DNA of 64,000 bases from Ruegeria_B marisflavi (GTDB lineage: Bacteria > Pseudomonadota > Alphaproteobacteria > Rhodobacterales > Rhodobacteraceae). The stretch is taken from contig NZ_JAOVQN010000010.1 in the NCBI RefSeq assembly GCF_025673445.1, forward strand, positions 1 to 64,000, given 5' to 3'. Within the stretch, counting starts at the first letter, position 1. Every line of letters begins with the position of its first letter. The notes below the pieces were generated by a model. The model made no database searches. It was given only the letters and a program-made list of their open reading frames with translations, and had not been told where the DNA came from. The position numbers and the translations under genes are program-made. Positions 59,685 to 64,000 of the stretch are shown one piece after another.

Positions 59685-61950
59685 TCAGCAGTTCCCACAA
59701 TCTCAGGGGCGTGAAAGGCATGTCCGCCTGCCGCACCCCCCGGTCCCAGAGCGCGTCCTGCACCGCGTTGGCGATCGCGGCCAGCGACCCCACGGTGCCC
59801 GCCTCGCCGCAGCCCTTCATCCCCATCGGGTTGGCTGTCGACGGCACCGGCACCGAGGTAAATCCAATCATGGGAACGTCGCCTGCGCGCGGCAAGGCAT
59901 AGTCCATGAACGTTGCCGTGAGCAGCTGCCCCTCACTGTCATGCACCACATGCTCCATCAGCGCCTGGCCCAGCCCCTGCGCCACCCCGCCATGCACCTG
60001 CCCCTCGGCCAGCAAGGGGTTGATAAGATTTCCGAAATCGTCCCACACCCGGTACCGGTCCAGATGCACGGCGCCGGTTTCCGGGTCGATCACGATCTCG
60101 GCAACATGGGCGCCGTTGGGATAGGACCGCGCCGGCAGCGTCGCGCGCGCCTCATGGGTCAAGAGCTCGACACGCCCGTCGACCCGGGCCATCTCGGCTG
60201 CCTCCAGCAGGGTCGGCGTCAGGTTCGACCCCGGCGCGCGAAAGGTCTCGTTATCGAATGTCACGTCGCTCTCCTCGACCCCCATCTTGCCCGCCAGATA
60301 GGGCATGAATGCGGCGACCATGCGGTCAACCGTGGCCAGCGTCGCATGGGTCTGCACCGTGACCGAACGCGACCCGCCAGTGCCGCCACCCTGCGCGATC
60401 CGGTCGCTGTCGCCTTGAACGACCCGGATCCGATCCACCGGAATGCCGGTCTGGTCCGACAGGAACTGGGCATAAACCGTCTCATGCCCTTGTCCGTTCG
60501 ACTGCGTGCCAACCAGCAGGTCCACGGTGCCATCCTCGTTGAACACGACTCGGGCCCCTTCCGAAGGATCGCCCAGAATGCTTTCGATATAGTAACACAG
60601 GCCCTGCCCCCGCAGCAGGCCGCGCGCGGCGTCCGACGCGCGCCGCGCCTCGAACCCGGCGGTACCCGCCTCGGCCAGCGACAGCAGCCGGTCGAACGCG
60701 CCCACGTCATAGGTCTCGCCCGTGGGCGTCTTGTAGGGAAACGCCTCGGGCCGGATGAAATTGCGCCTCCTCAACTCGGCCCCCGACACGCCCAGTTCGC
60801 GCGCCGCCCGATCCATCGCGCGCTCCAGCACATAGATGGCCTCGGGCCGACCCGCGCCGCGATAGGCATCGACCTGGGTCGTGTTGGTGTAATAGCCCTC
60901 GACCTGCAACCAGACCGAGGGGATGTCATAGACGCCGGTCAGCACGCGCGAGAACAACTGCGTCTGGATCGCCTGCCCGAAATGGCTGTTATAGGCGCCC
61001 AGATTGCAGCGGGTCCGCACCCGGTAGGCGGTGATCTTCAGATCGGCGTCAAAGGCCAGCTCCGCCACCGAGCTCAGATCGCGGCCGTGGTTGTCGGTCA
61101 GCATGGCCTCGGTCCGTTCCGACATCCAGCGCACCGGGCGGCCCAGCACCCGCGCCGCATGCGCGACCGAGAAATACTCGGGGTAAGGAAACGCCTTCAT
61201 GCCAAAGCCGCCGCCCACATCCGGCGTGGTCACCCGAAGATCCTCGGGCGCAAGGCCCAGTTTCTCGGACAGTTGCGCCTTCAGCGCCCAGACCCCCTGC
61301 CCGCCATAGGAAAAATGCAGCCGCCCCTCGACCATCTCGGCAAAGCAGCCGCGCGGCTCCATCGAATTGGCGATGATCCGGTTGTCATCGATCCGCAGCG
61401 ACACCACATGCGCCGCCGCGGCAAAGGCGGCTTCGGTCGCCGCCTCGTCGCCCATCCCCCAGTCAAAGGCCCGGTTTTCGGGCGCCTCGGGGTGCAGCTC
61501 CGGCCCGCCCGGACCCACATCGGTTTTCACCGGCAAGTCGCGGATATCCATGCCCATCATCTCGATCGCGTCGCGCGCCTGATCCGCGGTTTCGGCGATC
61601 ACCGCCACCACGGGCTCGCCCACGAACCGGACCCGGTCGCGCGCCAGCATCGGTCGCTCGGGCGATGCCCCCTTGCTGCCGTCGCGGTTAGGCATCGCGG
61701 CCCCGGTCATGCCCACGGTGATCCCGGCGGCCTCCAGATCGGCCAGCGTCAGCACCAGATGCACGCCCGGCGCCGTGCGCGCCGCGTCGATATCCAGATC
61801 CAGGATCTCGCCATGCGCCACGGGCGAGCGAAAGAACATCGCCACCAGCGCCCTGTCGGGCGCGACATCCTCCATGTAGCGGCCCTGTCCGGTCAGGAAC
61901 CGGCTGTCCTCGACCCGGGTCACCGCCTGACTTTTTCCAAACTTTTCCAT
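59659..61950 (-). CDS. Molybdopterin-binding hydroxylase subunit, form II CoxL-like
   Basis: A 763-residue large subunit of the xanthine dehydrogenase/CO dehydrogenase family. Visible are the N-terminal GQGRYMEDVAPDRALVAMFF, the molybdenum-site loop AYRGAGRPEAIYVLE, GGTGGSRSVTVQT and the catalytic glutamate segment GMKGCGEAGTVGSLAAIANA. The AYRGAGR form marks the BMS/form II class, so true CO oxidation is unlikely (form I has AYxCSFR). The medium FAD and small iron-sulfur subunits are not adjacent. It starts at ATG 61950 behind GGAGAGACCC and overlaps the DUF2235 gene. Confidence 0.9.
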   Translation of the reverse strand: MEKFGKSQAVTRVEDSRFLTGQGRYMEDVAPDRALVAMFFRSPVAHGEILDLDIDAARTAPGVHLVLTLADLEAAGITVGMTGAAMPNRDGSKGASPERPMLARDRVRFVGEPVVAVIAETADQARDAIEMMGMDIRDLPVKTDVGPGGPELHPEAPENRAFDWGMGDEAATEAAFAAAAHVVSLRIDDNRIIANSMEPRGCFAEMVEGRLHFSYGGQGVWALKAQLSEKLGLAPEDLRVTTPDVGGGFGMKAFPYPEYFSVAHAARVLGRPVRWMSERTEAMLTDNHGRDLSSVAELAFDADLKITAYRVRTRCNLGAYNSHFGQAIQTQLFSRVLTGVYDIPSVWLQVEGYYTNTTQVDAYRGAGRPEAIYVLERAMDRAARELGVSGAELRRRNFIRPEAFPYKTPTGETYDVGAFDRLLSLAEAGTAGFEARRASDAARGLLRGQGLCYYIESILGDPSEGARVVFNEDGTVDLLVGTQSNGQGHETVYAQFLSDQTGIPVDRIRVVQGDSDRIAQGGGTGGSRSVTVQTHATLATVDRMVAAFMPYLAGKMGVEESDVTFDNETFRAPGSNLTPTLLEAAEMARVDGRVELLTHEARATLPARSYPNGAHVAEIVIDPETGAVHLDRYRVWDDFGNLINPLLAEGQVHGGVAQGLGQALMEHVVHDSEGQLLTATFMDYALPRAGDVPMIGFTSVPVPSTANPMGMKGCGEAGTVGSLAAIANAVQDALWDRGVRQADMPFTPLRLWELLNAEPVMAE

Positions 61951-62111
61951 GGGTCTCTCCTGCGCGGGGGGCTTGCCTTCCGACACTAGCCCCGCCCAGG
62001 CCATTGTCCAGTGACCGCCCGCCGTTCCCCGGCGTTTCCGGGCCAATCCGAAAACAGAGTGTTGCAGGTGTTGATCATGGAAAAATGCGCGCATTAAGTG
62101 TATAAGCTTGC

Positions 62112-62840
62112 ATGACCAGCTGGGAACCGGATGCACGTTTCGACTTCACCTCTGCCCTCGACGGCGGCCAGGAGGTGACGCACCCGGTTCACGTCAAGGG
62201 CAATGGTCCCGCGATCCTGATCCTGCAAGAGCTGCCCGGCATCGGCCCCGAAACGCTCGACCTGGCCAACCGGCTGGTGCGCGCGGGCTTTACCGTCTAC
62301 CTGCCGCATCTCTTCGGCACCTTCGGCAAGATCTCCATGGCCCGCAACATGGCCCGGCTGTTCTGCATCCGGCGCGAGTTCAACATCTTCCTTAAAGGGC
62401 GGCAAAGCCCGGTCGCCAGCTGGATGCGCGCGCTGGCCCGCCACATCCGCGACCGCCAGGGGGGGACGGGCATCGGCGTGATCGGCATGTGCCTGACCGG
62501 CAGTTTCGCCCTGACGCTCATGGCCGATGACGCGGTGCTGGGCGGGGTTGCCAGCCAGCCCGCGCTGCCGCTGATGGGCGGCGACGCCCTGCATATGAGC
62601 GAGGCGGACATCGCCGAGACCTGCGCAGGCATGGCAGCCAAGGGTCCGGGTCTGGCGCTGCGCTATCGCGGCGACCGGATGTCGCCCTCCCGCCTGATGC
62701 GCCGGATGGAGGAGGTGTTCGGCGACGGGCTGGACACCGTCGAATACCCCGGCAACCGGCATTCCCTGCTGACGCTGCATTTCCACGAACCGGCCTATAA
62801 GCGGGTCGAGGCCTATTTCCGCGCCCGTCTGGGCGCCTGA
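62112..62840 (+). CDS. Dienelactone hydrolase-family protein
   Basis: A 242-residue alpha/beta hydrolase. Nucleophile elbow GVIGMCLTGSFALTL carries Cys rather than Ser, as in dienelactone hydrolases; LILQELPGIGPETLDLANRL contains the typical E residue of the family after the first strand and NRHSLLTLHFHE the last His. It would hydrolyse a lactone or ester. Divergent from the hydroxylase and its 3' end overlaps the convergent LysR gene by 28 bases. Confidence 0.88.
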   Translation: MTSWEPDARFDFTSALDGGQEVTHPVHVKGNGPAILILQELPGIGPETLDLANRLVRAGFTVYLPHLFGTFGKISMARNMARLFCIRREFNIFLKGRQSPVASWMRALARHIRDRQGGTGIGVIGMCLTGSFALTLMADDAVLGGVASQPALPLMGGDALHMSEADIAETCAGMAAKGPGLALRYRGDRMSPSRLMRRMEEVFGDGLDTVEYPGNRHSLLTLHFHEPAYKRVEAYFRARLGA

Positions 62841-63724
62841 TCCGGCGCCACCCCAAGGTGATCCAGCAGCCAGGAGCGGAAGAGGCGCGCGGGCTTGCGC
62901 AACCGCGCGCGATCCTCACAAACCAGATGATAGCGCTCCAGCCCCGCCGCCTCGACCCCGGGCAGGCAGCGCACCAGCCCATGCCGCGCCATCAGCGTAT
63001 CGCTGGCAGGCGCCCGCGCCAGCGCCAGCCCGACCCCCTCGGCCGCCAGCGCCGCCGCCATCACGGTGTTGTCGACAAACAGGAACTGCCCCGCCGCCGG
63101 TGACAGGCGCAGCGCCTCGAACAGACGCAACCACCCCGCCCGATGCGCCGAAACATCGATCAACCGATGCGCCAGCAGATCCTCGGGCCGGTGGATCCCC
63201 GCCGCCAGATCGGGATGCGCCACGGGGTAGAGCCGCTCGCCCATCAGATCGTCCGCCTGCCCGCCAAACAGCGACGGGTTGCCGAACACGATCTGCATAT
63301 CCGCCACCGATCCCTGGAAATCGGCCACGTCATTGCCGGTACTCAGCCGCAGCTCGACCCCCGGATGCAGCCCCATGAACCCGCCCAGCGCCGGGGCCAG
63401 CACGCCCTGGGCAAAGAGCAGGATCGAGCGGACATAAACGATCTGCTCACCCCCGCCCCCGAACAGCCCGGCCGTCGTGGTTTCGAGCATCAACAGCGAC
63501 TGCTGCACACCGGGCAGATAGGCCCGCCCCCTCTCGGTCAGCACCACCGAATGCGCCCGCCGCTCGAACAGCGCCACGTCCAGATGCCCCTCCAGCGCCT
63601 TGACCTGCTGGCTGACGGCGGCCGCCGACATGTTCAGCTGCGCCCCCGCCCGGGCAAAGCTCTGCGTGCGCGCCGCCGCCTCGAAGACACGTAACCAGTT
63701 GAGCGAGGGGATCCGCGATACCAT
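62813..63724 (-). CDS. LysR-family regulator, GcvA-like
   Basis: A 303-residue LysR protein of the GcvA-like group: the start MVSRIPSLNWLRVFEAAART, SFARAGAQLNMSAAAVSQQV helix-turn-helix and a binding domain with LRLSTGNDVADFQG. The ATG at 63724 follows a GTG two codons upstream. Its 3' end overlaps the dienelactone hydrolase-like gene by 28 bases tail to tail, and its start faces the dioxygenase-family gene at 63830, the likelier target. Confidence 0.85.
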   Translation of the reverse strand: MVSRIPSLNWLRVFEAAARTQSFARAGAQLNMSAAAVSQQVKALEGHLDVALFERRAHSVVLTERGRAYLPGVQQSLLMLETTTAGLFGGGGEQIVYVRSILLFAQGVLAPALGGFMGLHPGVELRLSTGNDVADFQGSVADMQIVFGNPSLFGGQADDLMGERLYPVAHPDLAAGIHRPEDLLAHRLIDVSAHRAGWLRLFEALRLSPAAGQFLFVDNTVMAAALAAEGVGLALARAPASDTLMARHGLVRCLPGVEAAGLERYHLVCEDRARLRKPARLFRSWLLDHLGVAPDQAPRRARK

Positions 63725-63829
63725 GATCACAAGGCTAAGCTGAACTTATGCTGACCGGCAAGACTTACCGCTCTGAACCGCGCTACACCGCCGCTATCCT
63801 TCCGGAAATGCGACCAGACGGAGACCGCG

Positions 63830-64000
63830 ATGCCCAGCCCCATTGCCACCAGAAACGGCCACCTCTCTGCCGAGCAGACCGAGCAATACTGGCAGAACGG
63901 CTTCCTGCACCCGTTCCAGGTGATGCCCGAGGGTGAGGCCGCCGCCCTGCGCGCCGACCTGGAACAGATCGAGCGCGACTGGCTTACCTCCGACCTGCCG
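63830..64000 (+). CDS. Phytanoyl-CoA dioxygenase-family protein (start only)
   Basis: The window stops inside this gene; 57 codons are present. The start LSAEQTEQYWQNGFLHPFQV then MPEGEAAALRADLEQIERDW matches the N-terminal helix pair of PhyH-family iron/2-oxoglutarate oxygenases. The metal-binding HxD...H region lies beyond the edge, so the assignment rests on this N-terminus only. Confidence 0.72.
   Translation, partial: MPSPIATRNGHLSAEQTEQYWQNGFLHPFQVMPEGEAAALRADLEQIERDWLTSDLP

Noticed and set aside
59659..61950. Aerobic CO dehydrogenase large subunit
   Set aside because: The active-site loop is AYRGAGR (form II) rather than the form I AYxCSFR, and CoxM/CoxS are absent.
59557..61989. 810-codon open frame on the plus strand opposite the molybdenum hydroxylase
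   Set aside because: Arg/His/Gln-rich translation without any domain; it is a mirror of strongly GC-biased third positions in the real gene.

Overview
This window is chromosomal DNA from a high-GC alphaproteobacterium, most likely a marine Rhodobacterales (Roseobacter-group, Ruegeria-like) organism. The reasons are the high-GC codon bias, the gene complement (tripartite TctCBA uptake, SLC13 carriers with RCK_C domains, DUF1127, DUF1326/DUF2182, a form II CoxL-like hydroxylase, DUF2927), the alphaproteobacterial RNase P RNA, and at least eight copies of an intergenic palindromic repeat with GAGTATTTT...CCAGAAAGAAG or ...GCGAAATGAAG tails. I cannot name the species. I see no rRNA, tRNA, CRISPR array, insertion sequence or prophage.

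Layout. 1-8.2 kb is transport and amino-acid export: a DMT permease, the divergent lysE/argP pair, a flavin reductase with iodotyrosine-deiodinase-type residues, and tctC-tctB-tctA followed by an SLC13 carrier. 8.3-20.2 kb is mostly housekeeping: YebC, a glutamine amidotransferase, a flavoprotein dehydrogenase, a TPM-domain zinc-ribbon protein, a YbaY-META protein, a second SLC13 carrier, a YmdB-type phosphodiesterase, 5-formyl-THF cyclo-ligase and MgtE. 20.3-24.3 kb holds convergent guanine and 8-oxoguanine deaminases, HisN and an XRE regulator. 24.6-31.1 kb carries a quinone oxidoreductase, a LysR/DUF1127 pair, a Bax-inhibitor-like protein, rpmG and a DUF1326-DUF2182-GYD operon. rnpB lies at 31.1-31.5 kb on the minus strand. 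31.6-38.3 kb has an AmpD-like amidase, gatCA, an MFS permease, a YHS protein and a flavoprotein.

The most unusual locus is 38.4-44.2 kb. A UPF0173 metallo-beta-lactamase-fold hydrolase is followed 4 bases later by five consecutive paralogous genes. Each encodes an NTF2/SnoaL-like domain fused to a class III adenylate cyclase domain, and three of the four junctions are ATGA overlaps. All five keep both metal aspartates, the adenine-specifying Lys/Asp pair and the Asn/Arg transition-state pair, so none looks degenerate. An OLD-family ATPase/TOPRIM nuclease lies convergently downstream.

46.1-55.3 kb contains TrmO, TadA and RluB, then a long co-directional membrane-stress operon: a 29-residue peptide, XpaC, TelA, a DUF2927 lipoprotein, a compositionally foreign membrane protein, an SPFH-GYF protein, cytochrome b561, a zinc-ribbon protein and a small lipoprotein. 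55.5-64 kb holds an eight-cysteine 119-residue orphan protein, metR/metF with an exact MetR box, a thioesterase, a DUF2235 hydrolase, an orphan molybdenum hydroxylase, a dienelactone-hydrolase-like gene, a LysR regulator and the first 57 codons of a likely phytanoyl-CoA dioxygenase-family gene.
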